Below, piece by piece: positions 1 through 14,097 of a DNA stretch of 64,000 bases. Origin of the DNA: Lutjanus erythropterus (taxonomy: Eukaryota; Chordata; Actinopteri; Lutjaniformes; Lutjanidae); the NCBI GenBank assembly GCA_020091685.1, contig CM034608.1:11143546-11207545 (forward strand). The letters are read 5' to 3'. Every line of letters starts with the position of its first letter. Within the stretch, counting starts at the first letter, position 1. The notes below the pieces were generated by a model that saw nothing but the letters and a program-made list of their open reading frames with translations, was not told the origin of the DNA and searched no databases. The position numbers and the translations under genes are program-made.

Positions 1-3000
1 CTCTGTAGAGAGGTCACGCTGCACACATATGTGTGTGTGTGGTCAGACATAAATATTCCTCTGTGACTTTGCCTTAGTAAGAATATCAATGTGATTCCCT
101 TTTCTTTACCCTTTCTGTCTCTCCTTTTCTTCCTACTTTTACCAGCCCTCTTCCTCTCTCCTTTCACCCTTCCCTGTGCTTCCACTCTCTTGATGTCTCA
201 TTTCCACCACGCTTATATCGTCCTCTTTGGGTGTTACCCTTTTCTCATTTTTTTTCTAACCTTGACATTAGGTAAAGTGAGGATTAAGGGGAAACACGGG
301 CAACATGCAGAAACATTTATATGTGTATTTTATCCGTTCACTCACTCCCATTGCTGGAAAGTCGTTTCATTCATCCAGGAGCTTGACAACCTTGGGAACT
401 TTGCTATGTTCCATAAACGTTTATTCACGAGCACACACAAATGACAACATCGGTATGTGAGAACATGCATACCAGCGTGGTGTAGGAAGAAAGACCGCTG
501 TCACTCATTTCCCTGGAGGATCAAAATAGTTCCCAAACAGCCGACAGAGAAGTGCTCCCTGGCAACAGAAGCAGCTAAAGGAAGTAAAGGGGAAACTGAC
601 CCCGAATTTCTGGACAAATTGACCCCTAAATTTTGCAGGATCTGTGGATGCATTTTTCTCATTCACAGCCAAGTTTGTTATGGGAACGTGATGCATTCAT
701 ACCACTTACGTCATTGTCAGTGTGAAATAACGCCTCTCAGGAGAGCTGACATAGGGAACACACCTCTATCTGGTCCCATGGTAAACGAGACTCAGTCCAT
801 TAACTCCAACTTGAGCTGCAACAATTAGTCGTTTTTCAACAAAAAATGTCAAATATTTGCTGGTGCCACCATCTTAAACGTAAGGATTTGCTGTGTTTGT
901 TTGTCATTTATGATGGTAAATGAAGAATCTTTGGGTTTTGGACTGTTGGCTGGACAAAAGAAGCCACCTGTTTGGTTATGTTTTGGTTCATTTCTTTTTG
1001 TTTTGGTTAAAATGTTACATAATATTGTTCATTTTTATGACACTATCCAGCAAAATTAAGTAAGTTAAGGACATAAGACTGACTGCATTCACTTTTAAAC
1101 CTACACTCAAAACAGAGAGCTGAAACCGAGTCATCTCTTGATTTCTTTTATGTGAATTTGTTTAACTGAATTTATTTTGGTCCAATTAACATTTTTTATA
1201 TTTATAAATTTTCTCTTTTCTTTTATTGCTGCTGTTTTTGATAGTCAGCTTGAGTGAGTCAGACAAAAAAATAATTTTGCACAACTAGCAAGGGATATAT
1301 TGTTTGATTAGCATTGATTACACTTGAGCTCCATTATTTTTGTCCTATATTAGGTTACATTTTGGCAAACTGGACCCGGTAAAAATACGCCAAATATTAG
1401 CGGTTCCTATTTGCAATGTACCCATGGATATGAAGACAACTATCACAAGATTCCTTTGATATGGAAAAAAAATGTAAAAACATGAAAACTTCTGAAGTAA
1501 AAGTAGTGTCTTTTTATCTGACAAAATTATGATATCCTTGGAAAGTGTAACTCACACTGAATCTAGAAATATCTTGTCCAGAAAAACTGAGGATACCCCG
1601 TGCACAGCAGTGATTCTCTCCTGGGTGCCAGCAGGAATGGAGTAAACCAAAAAAAAAAAAAAAAGAAAGAAAGAAAAAAGAAAAAATCAATTCCACTGCA
1701 CACCAGGATACCAGACTAACAGTATTTTATTAACAGATTACTCTGTTTCACATTTGCTTCATCAGATTCACTCAAATCCACAGAAGCAACTTGCAAAGCA
1801 CATAGTTTGCTTCTTTTGCATTTTTAATGTAAACTTTTAATAAAATAGTATCAATCCTAGTATTTTGGTGTGTGCTGGAGCTTTGATTTTTTTTTTTTTT
1901 TTTTGGTTGACTTAAAAATTATTATATCTATGTGTTTAGATTTGACTTAGTTATGACTCGGAGAAGGGAAACTCAAAATGCAAATGGCAGGAATCAGGCA
2001 TTAAGGGATTTAAAAAACATAATATTCAGCATTTTCCTAAAAGCAAAGTATAGACTCATATAAACGTAATCCCTTCAAGTCATCATTTATGACCCACCAG
2101 AAGTGTGTGGTGATGTCTCAGTCTGCAGAGACCCTGTCCTCTGTCTGTGCTTCCTTATTTTCTCATTATGTAGATGTACCAGGGAAGCTTTATCAACCCA
2201 AAACGTTTGCTGACCTGAGAATGAGACTGTACAATCAACTACATCTTTCTGGTGCGTTTAGGAACAGCTCGGACAAATTCTAGTAATTCTACCTTTAAGT
2301 AACTGAATTGCCTCCATGAGCTGCGTGTCACACCCTCGGCTGCAACTTTAGCAGCCGACCATGTTGGTAAGTGGGACAAATCAACAACATAAATGCAATA
2401 AATAAAGTACTAACCAGCATGCACCTGTCCCTTTCACAGTTTGTTTGCTTCATATCTCTTCCTCTGCATTTCCCCTTCCAATTTTCCTGTGTCTTTTGAA
2501 AACTGATCTAAATTACGTGCAAAGACTGATTTCTTTCACCGACTCAAATATTTTTATGATTCCTTAGGTAAGGTACAACTTGTTGCATACAAATTGAGGA
2601 TGTTTCTATAATTTGGACATTCAAATCTGCACATCATTCTGTCTGTTGCGATTCACTGTGTTGACATTTTCATGACATCTGACATTTTGTCTCCAAGTTT
2701 CCCTCTGTCTCTGACTTTTTCTCACCCATTCTCTGGTTCTCTCACTGTCTCACCCTCTCTCTCTCTCAGTCAGTCTCACATTCCAGGCAAGCTTGGCTTC
2801 TTTGTCCTGAATGACATCACAGACATAAGGCCGTGACAGGCAAGACAGGAGGAATGCAGGGCAAGAGAGGGATAGAAACCATAAAAGACGGAGACAGACA
2901 GAGAGACAGAGAGAATAACCAGATGATGGAGGGAGAGTGTCTGTGAGGGAATGAGAAAATGTGAAAGAAACAGGGAAAACCAGAGAGAGACGGAGAAAGA

Positions 3001-5505
3001 ATTCCATTGATTCAGCAGGGCATGAATGGACTTCACAGAGGACTCCACAACCAACACCCACACACACACACACACCTCCCACCACTACAACCCTCCCACC
3101 CGTCCACTCCCTCCTTCGCGGCCTCTCTCTCATCCCTCCGTCTGTCCCCTCCTTCACTGTTTGTACTCCTTTCATTAATCTCCTTTAGAGGAATCAGACA
3201 ACAGCAGCCCCTCCACAAACCCAGAGGGAGAAAGTTTTCACACGTGCGGCGCTCCCACTCTGTTACACTGTTTAGTTTCACTACACAGGTCTGATAGATC
3301 TGATCATCCTGCAATGAAAAATACACCTGTGTTACAAATCATAATCATATAGTTATAGTTAGTTAAGAGTCATGCATTGATTAGTAGCTCCAACACTTAA
3401 TTGTGGAACTGCCTTTCAAAAGTGAGAATTTGTGGCTTTTTTCATATAATTGGAAAGTTAAATAACTTTGGCCTTTGGACAGATGATGGCCAAAATAAAC
3501 AATCTGAAGAGACATTTTATAGGTTAGATTACATTATAATCACAAAAAATAAAACACTGATAGAGTGATTGATGGGCCTTTTTAAATGGTATGATACATT
3601 TTGTTTAACCAGAAACAGCTATTAACCAGCTTTGCAAAAACTGTAATTTTGTCATCTGTCATCTTCAAACTCACCAAAAATGTCTCAGCTCGTCTTTTCA
3701 GTGTTCCAACAATCACCAACTCTCATATCTAACTCTTTAAATACATTTCCATAACACTTAAGAGTAAAAATGTGAGCCTGTCTGTGGCAAAAACATGCAC
3801 CTTTACTGGATTTATTTTGACAGTGCGCAGTTGCCCATAAGGATTAAGTTGTAGTTCAGTTTAGCATCTGCTGGCTGCAGCTCTCTCCCTCAATACTGGA
3901 CCAATATAAAAGAATTTTGCTCCCACTAGTCACTTAGACACAAAAACATAGGAAAATCAGCTCCAGGTACAAAAATACCAAAGTTACCTTTTAAGGTAGA
4001 AAGTAATAGAGTAATTTTTTGTAACAATGACTGTAATCTCAACAAACTTTTTGTGAGTAATCATGATAACTCTGTTGTGTAGTCAGATTGAGTTCACTGG
4101 TTGCAGTGTCAGCATCACCGAATAACCTTTTGTTCGGGTCAAAGTCATGAAATATTAAGACAAAACCTTAAAAACAACAAGGCCACAACCTTCAAAAACT
4201 TTCTCATGATCCCAAGAACACAAAAATTATATAAAGAGTGATATTTATGCATGACATCTCTGCGTAGGTTGTTTTGACATCAAATATGACATCAGTTTAC
4301 ATGTACTGAAGGGCAAAAGCTAAAAGTAAAACAAATCACTTCCTGCGTGCAGAGATTTCACAGACAATCGCCTCAGTACTTATAGTTGATTGAGATGCTC
4401 TCAACATAATTCTGACCTACTGTACTCTTTACAAGAGATGCAGTGAGATGAATCACAGCACTCCTAATAAATACTTCAGACACAAAAAGTGCAAGTTCAA
4501 GGTGGGTACTTGTCATGAAAAAGGTCAAGTCTTCTAATTTATATAGAGCCGTCTATGCAAACAACTTTGTTTGAAAGCACTTCATGTTATTAGAGGAGAA
4601 GATGACATAAAAGGATACGATACGATCACACATAAAAGACCACGCATATTAAAACTATATAGTACATCAGTCACACTGAAGGCCAACAAAATGAAATGAT
4701 TTAAGCAAATCTTAAAACTGGAATTGCCTTAATTTTTCAAAGTGCTGTGTTTAATTCAATCCGGCTACCTCGTTGCTTCACCCTCATGAGGAATCATTTG
4801 GAAACAGCTGCAGTAACCGCGGAGGATAGCTGCAGGATATGGTGGCCTTCCACAGCGGTTACATGGTAAAGAGTAGAAAAGTGGGATAGACGCAGGATAC
4901 AATGGCTAACGCTGCATGAAACTTTAACTTCTGACCACAAAATCACACGAGACAGATTGCTTTCCCTCGGATATCTCGGCACGGCCACATCAAGGCGAGG
5001 TCTGTCGTTCTGATGGAGAGGGGAAAAGAGGGAGAATTACAGAAGAAGAGAAAGACAGTCGGAGGAATGGGAAGTGAAACTGGAGCCTGGAGGAGCAACA
5101 GAAAGTTAGACTTAAACAAAGTGAAGAGAAAGAAAGAAACGCGTCACGCACTAACCATCAGGCAGACTTCGATGGTGACAAATTAATTTGTCGTCAGATC
5201 AATAAGTCATTATCACATTCAAAACAGAAGTGCACACACATTCACGCAGGAGCACAATGGGGCACACCCTCACTGCAAACACAAGGGTCTACACAGATAG
5301 ATTCAGTGCCGTCACACACAGTTATCTACACACAAACACACAAAGTTGGGGGCTTGAGATATCGAGTGGTTGGGTGAACTTTTCCAAACCTCTGTGCTGA
5401 TGCGGTGAAATAATTTCACCCCATTAAAAACAGCAGAGCAGCCTTGGCCAAACTAATTATGGAGGATTCTGTCAAACGCAAGTGAAGGGGAGAGCGGTAA
5501 ATAAG

Positions 5506-5510
<5 letters not shown>
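1..5510. other. Non-coding; simple-sequence tracts only
   Basis: There is no gene I can support. It holds a CT-rich tract (96-190), an A/AAAG run (1649-1687), a T run (1887-1904), a switch from CT-rich (2690-2775) to GA-rich (2830-3005) sequence, and a short CA run (3058-3077). The open frames of 60-141 codons over 2750-3330 follow the biased composition. Confidence 0.7.

Positions 5511-5542
<32 letters not shown>
5511..5542 (+). repeat. (GT)16 microsatellite
   Basis: Sixteen perfect GT units. Confidence 0.98.
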
Positions 5543-5544
<2 letters not shown>

Positions 5545-7701
5545 CCACAGATGAGGTTAACATACACAAACCCATAGCGAGTAGACCATCTGCGGATGAA
5601 ATTAAGAACCAATACGGCCCATGAAATCCAGAATCAGCTGGAATAATCCAAACCAGATCCCATTCATTTTCCAATCAATAGTGCTTCCAGTCCATAAAAA
5701 TATCAACGAAGGTTTGGGTGACACAACACACAAGACTTGCAGACACACCTGTCAGATGGCGTATTGACAACTGCTATTCTAATCAATAAAGAGAACGGTA
5801 ATATCTCAGGAAATAAGGATGACAAAGACCATCTGTCAAACAGAGCATTAGTTATTAGATTAGTTGTGCTAAATATTATCAATTGAATCAATATTAATCA
5901 TATAGTATCATGGGTAGTAGCCTCAGGAGTATTTTAGGTTAGTATGAGCATATAGAAGATTTTAAAAGCCTAATCTGGTATATCAGTTTTAATTAACATT
6001 TAAGGCCCTAGTTTATTACAACAGTAAGCGCAGTGCTTGGGCCTTCAGACTACAGCACCTCATATTTTTCTTTAAGTATGTGCAGCAGTGTAAAAGCACA
6101 AGTTAAGGTGTAATATAGCTCGATATAGATGAGCTGTGAACAACAGACACTGTCAGAATCACTCATATTCATTTATACGTCCATGCAAACTACTTTAACA
6201 ATGTTCCTGCTGTGAATTTAATGCATCTACTGGCTAAGGAATGTTTCATTAGCGTTGTTTATTTTAAGCAGTATTCCATTATTACTGTGCATTTGCTCAA
6301 AATATTATGTTTTTAATGTTATTAAGACGTTGTGCTGAGCACATTTTCTACTGTACCCGGGACAACGGGGCATTGTTGGTCTCGAGCTCTGAACTGGGGC
6401 TATAATATAAAAGTAATCTTTTTTTTTCAAATAGTTATACAATGAAATTGATTACCGAATTTTCTTCATTTCATCCACATTGGGCTTTGCAAGCACAAAA
6501 CAGCAAAAAACTCCTACACACAAAAATGTGATGACTGCTGGACACTGCAAATAGATAAAACCCAGCACACAATCACGCACACACACATATTTATGCAGAA
6601 ACACTGAGCTAGCTGGTCATTAGTGTGTGAGTGATGGTGTGTTATGTTTAAGCTGACTCTGAACTGAATCAGGGCTGAGATGCAATAACACCAATGAGAA
6701 CTGATCACCTAGTCAGTCACGATTAGCTGAGCTTTTCTGCTTCTCACCCTGCCTCTTTTTTTTTTCTTTTTTTCTCCACCTTCTCTGCATTTCCATCATT
6801 TCCTTTTTTCCCCACCAAAATGCAATATCCATGTGTTATTTCAGACCCGATTATTGCCTCTCTTTTTGTTAATTGCTTTGCTGCTCGCTCTCCATCCCTC
6901 TCACATCACGCACTCGCTGTGCTTTGTAAATCGTTCAAACAAATTCTCATTCTTGCTTTAATCCTCTCTCGCAATCTGCTGTCCTCTCCTTTTCTCATGG
7001 ATTCCTTCTCCTCCCTCTTTTTTCTGCCCTTTTTTTCTCCTGTTGTCATGATTCTCCCATTCTCCTCTTCCATCCGTCTTTCTTTGTCCAATCCCCCTCG
7101 GTTTCCTTAATTTCTTCCTCCCTCCCTGTAGACAGGCAGCTGTTCCATTTAGGGCATTTGATTAATTTGATAAACCAAAACAACCCCTCCACCCCAAACA
7201 ACAATGTACAAACACATACTGTACACAAATTATCCATGTGAGACAAGATGAAGGGGAGGGGAGAAAGAAGTGAAGAGTGAGGAGAAGAGGAGGGGATGGA
7301 TGGCACTCTGGCAGGACAAAGAGCCTGTCTGTTTGTTTTAGTTTATGGTTTGAAATATTAAATATTTGGTTTACAATAACGTTAAGTGGCCTGGGCCTGA
7401 GTTATGGTGCCATGGTGGCTTCTCTGTTTGTTTTGTTGTTTACGGTTTTGAAATATTAATCTTTTGTTGTAGACTAATAAGGCTAAGTGGTCTGGGCGAA
7501 TGAATTACGGCCTGTGCATCAGCTGCTTTTTGATGCATTGAGCACATTTACATGCTCACAAGCTCATGTCCCATCGGGGGTCAGGATTTGGGACATGCCG
7601 TCTGTATGCATTCTCATGTGTCAATAACTGCAAAGACAGGACACCCAATGCTACGTCCTCAATCGTACTGAGCAGCACCGTCTCTGATATATACATTATT
7701 A
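5543..7701. other. Non-coding; nothing recognised
   Basis: AT-rich sequence with a CT-rich part (6740-7120) and a GA-rich part (7245-7300). The short open frames there are low-complexity. Confidence 0.7.
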
Positions 7702-7737
7702 TACAGTATTAATTCCTCTGTAGTTATAAAGAAATTG
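7702..7737 (+). repeat. Direct repeat flanking the MITE, left copy
   Basis: It shares CAGTAT, TTCCTCTGTAGTT and a following AAA-GAA stretch, in order, with the sequence at 8034-8076 on the other side of the transposon. Confidence 0.6.
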
Positions 7738-8033
7738 ACCCCCAACTCACAAAAAAGTTGTGATGCTGTGCAAAACATAGATAAAAACAGAATGCAATGA
7801 TTTGCAATTCTTTATCAACTTGTATGCCATTCAGTACTGTGCAAAAACAAAATAATTAATGAATAACTGAATAACTATTGAAAATATACACTCATTTTTA
7901 ATTTCTCCTCTGTTTCTATTTTTTGAAACATGTTGCAAGTGTCAAATTCATGAGGATTATATATTAACAAAGCAGTTGGAACATTAAATAAACATTACTT
8001 TGTACATCCCGATGTTTTTGGAATTAGGGTTGT
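7738..8033. mobile_element. Non-autonomous DNA transposon (MITE)
   Basis: The ends are diverged inverted repeats: left ACCCCCAACTCACAAAAAAG (7738), and right end reverse-complemented CAACCCTAATTCCAAAAACA (8033). The interior carries signatures of a very common fish element, such as GCTGTGCAAAACATAGATAA near 7764, GATTTGCAATTCTTT near 7800 and GAAACATGTTGCAAG near 7925. It encodes no protein. It is flanked by a diverged direct repeat that is longer than a normal target-site duplication. Confidence 0.7.
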
Positions 8034-8076
8034 GCAGTATATATTATCAGTTCCTCTGTAGTTGCAAAGGAATGGA
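8034..8076 (+). repeat. Direct repeat flanking the MITE, right copy
   Basis: Counterpart of 7702-7737. The shared core TTCCTCTGTAGTT is exact and the flanks are diverged, with a few extra bases before the core. Confidence 0.6.
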
Positions 8077-8884
8077 TGTAGCGACATTGTGAAGTCTGTC
8101 TTGATGTTTTTTCATCATTTAAAAAGTGTAAAATAAATAGCTTTAGTTACCCACTCTGATGCTGCTGAAGTGTTTACGAGATGTTTAGCCCACCAATTTA
8201 CTTCCCCCCTCCTGTGATAATTTAGAGAACAACTTCAATAATGAGCAGACGGCCACCGCTGATATTATCCCACCAGTTAAACCTGACAACATGAAAACAA
8301 AAAACACCTTAAAGAAGGAAATGCTGCAGAAAAAAAACACCAGGGAAGCTGAAGTAAATGGTCAAAACTGCTCGCCTGCTTTGGCAATTTCAATTTTTTC
8401 AAAGAGCGTCTTTAGTTTTGACAAAACAACAAACAAAAAAAACAAAACAAAAAAAGACAAGTTTATTTCTCAAAATTGGTTACTGTTGATAAGAGAAATC
8501 CCCCGTGTGCACTTCTCAACTGTTAACAGCTCCAAAAAGCCTCTTTAACACCCGCTCAATATCAAAGTGATGAGTTCAAAGTGTTCTTCAGAGATAAGGA
8601 TAAAATTGAGGTTGATATATAAACCTGTGTGAGTGTGTGACCTCTTATCTGTCTGCTCACAAATGTTTTTTTTTACAAATTGGCTGTTGTTGTTACAGAT
8701 ATTACAGCAAGGGAAAAATGTATCCTTAAACCAACTGCTATTTGATCCCACACACCCTTTGTAAGACAAAGCTTTACTGTCGAGGATGAAACAGCTATGA
8801 AACTGTGAATCTGCAATAATCTCAAAAGCTGAACACCTCTTGTACGGAAGACTACTACAGCCATTTTTATTTATTTATTTTCAA

Positions 8885-9320
8885 AATGCAAGTTGAAGAT
8901 GTTGAGAATAAAGTCGGGAATAAATCAGAAGAGAAGGATTTTTCTTTTGCATTCTAAGATTAAAGTCAAAACATTGATATTAAAGTTGAAATTTTGAGAA
9001 TAAAGTTGAAATCAGTCAAGAATAAATGAAAAAAAAAACCCTCAAAATAGTATTACAACTTTACTCTCTAGGACCACAGGCTGGAACTGAACCCACGGCC
9101 GCTATCGAGGAGCCCCTGCACATCAGGTGTTCCCAACCAGACCAGGGCACGCCAACTTTATTCTGAACATTTTGACAATATTCTCAAAATCTTCTGTACT
9201 TACGCCTGGAACTAATACTGAAAGTTCAAGTTTATTCTCAACATTTCAACTTTTTTCTTGACATTTCAACTTTATCCTCTACATTACAACTTTATTCTGA
9301 ACATGCAAAATAATACAAAA
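8885..9320. mobile_element. Fold-back element with AAAGTTGAAAT arms
   Basis: The left arm (about 8890-9040) repeats units such as AATAAAGTTGAAAT and TTTTGAGAATAAAG. The right arm (about 9155-9310) carries their reverse complements (TTTATTCTCAACATTTCAAC). The core at 9065-9150 is GC-richer and contains GGCTGGAACTGAACCCACGG, which resembles the 'GGGAATCGAACCC' cores of similar fish repeats and a reversed tRNA B-box. There is no coding content. The boundaries are approximate. Confidence 0.6.
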
Positions 9321-10867
9321 AAATCTTCTTATTCACTTTTTCACTTATTATGCTTGGCCTTAATACTCATCTGTATTTTTGAAATCGCAACATCACTCAA
9401 AGAACTGGCGTTTGAATAAAGCATGAACTCCTCTAGATCTCCAAACACTGGCCTCAGGCCAAGACAAAGACCTTGCATCTATGGACTCCACCTCCTGACC
9501 TGTCTTTAGGCGTTATAATCTGTTTACAAATGAAATCTTAAATGCTGTCCGAATAGCTTTATCAACATGGTCAAAATATTGTTGATTTTTTTTTTCCCTC
9601 GCTGCTCCATGAGAAACAGAGATGAACATAAAAAGGATACAAACACTACATTTTCTTTGTTGTCTACCACTTAACAAAATAGTTATTAATTTGTAATGTG
9701 TCATTTGGTGATGTTTCAGCATTTCTATGTGAGGCATTTGAATTGTATTAAACCTCAATGTGCTTTCCGTTTTTTTTTTTCTTGTGCAGACATGCAGACG
9801 TCATGCCTTGGCTCCTGTCTATATGTGTGGTGGAGGTCTCTGTGGGGGGGATTATGACTGGGTAGAATAATGGCTGTGTGATAATTAATGGGATTAACAG
9901 ATTAGACCGAAGATTACGCCATGACTGTCTCCATCCCTGCTCCACAGCATGTTAGAGACAGAGAACTGAAATAGAGGAGAAACAAACCTTGAGGTTGAAT
10001 AAGCAAGAGACAGAAAACAGCTCCAAAGAAGAAAATGACTGTAACAAAGAGAAGAAAGTGTGATTTACCAGCTCGACGGGGAGCGGGGTCTGAAATATGT
10101 TCATAGCACAAATATTGAAAACTGTTAAGTAGTGAACGCTGGCAGAAATGTCAATTCAGAGTCTTGTTCACATTTTCTTTGAATGGATAGTTTTTGATTT
10201 AAGTTGGTATTCCTTTCCAGTTTAAGAATATTTTGTTAGGCAAAGTTCTTGTATGGCTCTTTGTTTTTAACATATGAGAACTCTGGCTCCTTCTGTCAAG
10301 TGACATTTTTATATTATAATTCTTGTATTGAAGTAAGTACTGTTTTCCTAAACAGGAATGGGGGGCATGAGTTGTCTGGTGAGGTGGGCCACCTTCCTAT
10401 GATTAGAGGGCTTTAACATTCTTTTTATATTTAAATTTCATAGAGTAAATTACTCCCAAATGCTCCACTCTCCATGAGCACTGGCCTTGCAAGTTTCAGG
10501 ATGATTGAAAACTGTAGATGGAGCGTTGAGCCATTTTCAATCCATGAACTGCCTATTTTTTTTTATAAAGCTGGCCAAAAAGAAAAAGAAGTCAATATTA
10601 ACACAAGCATTAATGTGTTTTAACAGAATATAGTAATGTAATATAGTTTACAGCTCAACAAAAAACCTTTTAAACTGAGCGGTACCTCTTTTGTGTAACA
10701 CCCTCACTCTACTATTTAGCTTAACATTTAACATCTGGTGGGAACCCCAGGGGGCCTCGCTGCAGTTTGATTGAAGTGAAGCCCAGATCACCGTTTTGAG
10801 GTGGACAGCTTTTCTGCACTGCACCTGGATTTGACAACACCTGTCACACTTCACCGAATGTACCCCA

Positions 10868-10868
<1 letters not shown>

Positions 10869-10899
<31 letters not shown>
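10869..10899 (+). repeat. A31 homopolymer
   Basis: Thirty-one adenines. The 200 bases before it have moderate GC and could be a retroposed copy with a poly(A) tail, but I recognise no SINE or gene there and see no flanking duplication. Confidence 0.97.
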
Positions 10900-10901
<2 letters not shown>

Positions 10902-13815
10902 CCCCCTTCCAAGTGTGTGAAAAAGCCTTAAGAGATTCAGCGAAAGACAGCTTCTGTCTTTCAGCTTAACCATTGTTACTGGTGTAACATGCTCGCTTGT
11001 TACTGTGAATATTATGCTTTGGCAACAACCTGCAGAAAGTGTCCTTGTGTATTTTTGCCATGCTAACCCTTCATTAGATTTGTATTTCTTGTGTGTGGTA
11101 CTGAAATACTGTGTGCCACTACTTGGAAACTGCAATATAACAGCTTCCAAAAGTCTGCACTGACTTTGGAATATATTGAGGTTTACGGTTTCAGTGTCCC
11201 TGTGGCTAAACACTACCTGTTACCATTAACAACCACTGGAAGTGAGTGCACACATCCGGACATGCACGCACATACATAAACAGTATGTTCAATCATTTAC
11301 CCACACAGTGGCAGACTGGACAAGGCCATAGGCAGACATAGCCAAGGCCACAGGTTTACAGATTGCTTGTCATAACAACACAACCTCCTGTCTGGTTTCA
11401 CACTGGATATCTGTGGTCAGAATTTTTATTTTTCAGTCAGAAGAAATGATAGGTTGTAGTTGAGAAAAACATTTGTTCGCTTTCCATTTATAAGTTCCTT
11501 CTTTAGTACCTTTGAAATGCAGAGAATCCAGCCTCTGCCGCTGTGTAAAATACTTGACTGACTGAGATTTAGATCCTCAATCATTTTTAAGTAACAAAGT
11601 CAACAAAGTGAACCTGCAATTTGATATAAAAATAAAATTAGTGGCCTCAAATGGCATGTTACAAAGTTCAAATGACTCACCATTCAGTACTTCCACCTTT
11701 AGTTTCTTTATCCTGGAGCACAATTAGAATTTAAAATGTAAAATCAGATAAAATGGAGGTGTTCCCAGACACAACCAGATGAAATATTTACTACACTTCA
11801 TCAAAGAGACTCCTTTGCAAAATGTTGTAGATGGCAGCAAAAAAAGAAAGTAGTGCATTAAGAGAGCCGGCATCAGTAATGATTCACTTTGAAATTCATT
11901 CATTGTGACATGAGTCATAATACACTTGTTCCTCATTATAAACACATTAGTGCGTTTCTGGCTAGTTGAGAGCTGGTCTGTGTCTGCTCTCCATTACACC
12001 CAAACTGTCTGAAAAGAGAGAAGCTCATTGTTTTCAAGTCCACTTCAATGCAGGGAGAATATATTCAAGGAGGTTTGATGCTCATGACGTACTTTTACAA
12101 AGCTTTAATCTGACAGTGATAAAGAGGCTCAAAAAAAAGACGATGGGGTGAAAAACTTTGAGAGGAAAGCTACAGGGACAGCAGATTCAAAACCAAAAGG
12201 ACAGATCACATTATAAATGTTAGTCTGGGGACGGGGAATGTTACTTTTGTTCTTAGCCTTTATTGTCATGCTCTTCATTGTCTTAAAGATACCATGTGGA
12301 CTTTTCTTCTTCAGTGTCGCTCGCCACCAGGCTCAGACTGGCAATCAGGCAATTCTGGCAAATGCCAGATGGGTCTGCCACGCTATTGTGCTGCAAGGCC
12401 ACCACTGGCAATGTGAAGAAAAAGACTTAAGAGAAAAAAACTGACCCGCCGACGGTGGCCTGCTTGATGTCGGAACAGCCCATCTGATTGGAGGTTAGAC
12501 TGTCACTGCAGTGGTATTGAATCACCCCACCTGTGTAAGTGGAGCCATACATCCATGTTTTTTTGCCAGACGCAGTTTCTCTCATGGCTGAACTGAACTG
12601 ACAGTGAACTCTGATGATACTGTTTGATTTGTGCTGTTAAGTGCGTTAACTGTGTGTTTGTGAGCTAAAAAACAACTAAAGTATTAGTGAATTTAGTTAA
12701 TTTACACTAACAACAACAAATTGTATGTATTTAGCTCTAACAAACATGCCGACTGCATTTCAATCCTCATTAATTCCTTACAAATCTAATTTTTGAAATA
12801 CTTTTCTTCCTCCCCACATTTTGCCCCACTTTCTTCAGAGCATTTTGGAAGTCAGCTCACTGGCATCACCTATAGATTCAAACATTGTGACTTGCATACA
12901 CTCAACATCTGGATTACGAGCCTCTTCAGAGGACAGGGATGTGTTTTTCATCACCTGCTTGCTGTCTATTGTACATGTATGTCCTTGTGATAAGAGCACA
13001 GTCTCTTGAACTCTTTCTTTAGTAGAATAACAAATTTTTTTACAAGGTTTAGTTTTGTACATGGTGTGTTTTTTTTCAATTTAAGTGCAGAAAGGTTAAA
13101 GGATGAAAGTCAAGTTCTATAAAATGTTAATAGATTTATTTATTGGATTTTTACTGAACAAAGTTCAATACAAATTCAGCTTTTGTATGTCTGCTACATG
13201 GAGTAAAAAAATCCATTAATGAAAAATATTTCATGATCTAACAAAGTAAAACTAAAATAAATAAAAATGAGGGCACTAGTGTGTGTTTGTGCATTTATAT
13301 GTGTGTTTGAGAGAATCAAAGGGCAGGCTACGGTGTTAGCTGGATGTGGATGGAATGTGACACGACTAACCGCTCCGTGCTGTGGCACACAAATACCACC
13401 AACGTCACCTGCAAAAGGACCTTTTCTCTTCCGTCTGCAGACCCGCGCACAAACACACATACAGGACACACACACACTGCAGTGAGATCACACAGAAACA
13501 ATCTGAAAGCTGTGGAGAGTCCTCGGTCAGAACTGTGCTGCTGTTGATTGTGCGGTTGCTTTGAAGGGCAATTTCATCTGGCTGACGGAAACGTCTGTGC
13601 GAGCGCGCGAGAGCGGGTGAGGGGAGTGTGTGTTTTTCCAGCACCGGGGGGTCAGTCACCTGGGGTGTGAGGGAATTTTCTATCAAAATATTCCTGTGTA
13701 ATTGTAGAAGTCCGCGTACAGAGATGTACGTGCGCCTGTGTGTGTGTGTGAGCATGTGTGCGTTCATTTTATCTGCATAACCTGTGAACGCTCATCTATC
13801 AGACTCTATGGGTTC

Positions 13816-13837
13816 TGTGTGTGTGTGTGTGTGTGTG
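13816..13837 (+). repeat. (TG)11 microsatellite
   Basis: Eleven TG units followed by CATGCATG and further imperfect TG. Confidence 0.97.
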
Positions 13838-14045
13838 CATGCATGTGTGTATATGTGTGCAGGCTGGCATGAGGCCAAAGTGAATAGGAGCCTTGTTAGT
13901 GTTTTAAATGCGTTCCTTGATCTGACAGGACATGTGCAGGCATATGGGCATGCCAATGAGGTGTATGTGTGAGAGGGAGAGTGTGTTTGCATTTACTGCA
14001 GAGATGAAGGAAACCAGTCCATCATCCACAAGTCCTATTGTCCTC

Positions 14046-14048
<3 letters not shown>

Positions 14049-14090
<42 letters not shown>
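14049..14090 (+). repeat. (GT)21 microsatellite
   Basis: Twenty-one GT units followed by GAGAGAG. Confidence 0.99.

Positions 14091-14097
<7 letters not shown>

Noticed and set aside
457-828. 123-codon plus-strand open frame
   Set aside because: No recognisable motif or splice context. This length is expected by chance in 64 kb.
10640-10900. Possible SINE or processed retrocopy ending in A31
   Set aside because: No tRNA-, 7SL- or 5S-like head, no recognised gene and no flanking target duplication.
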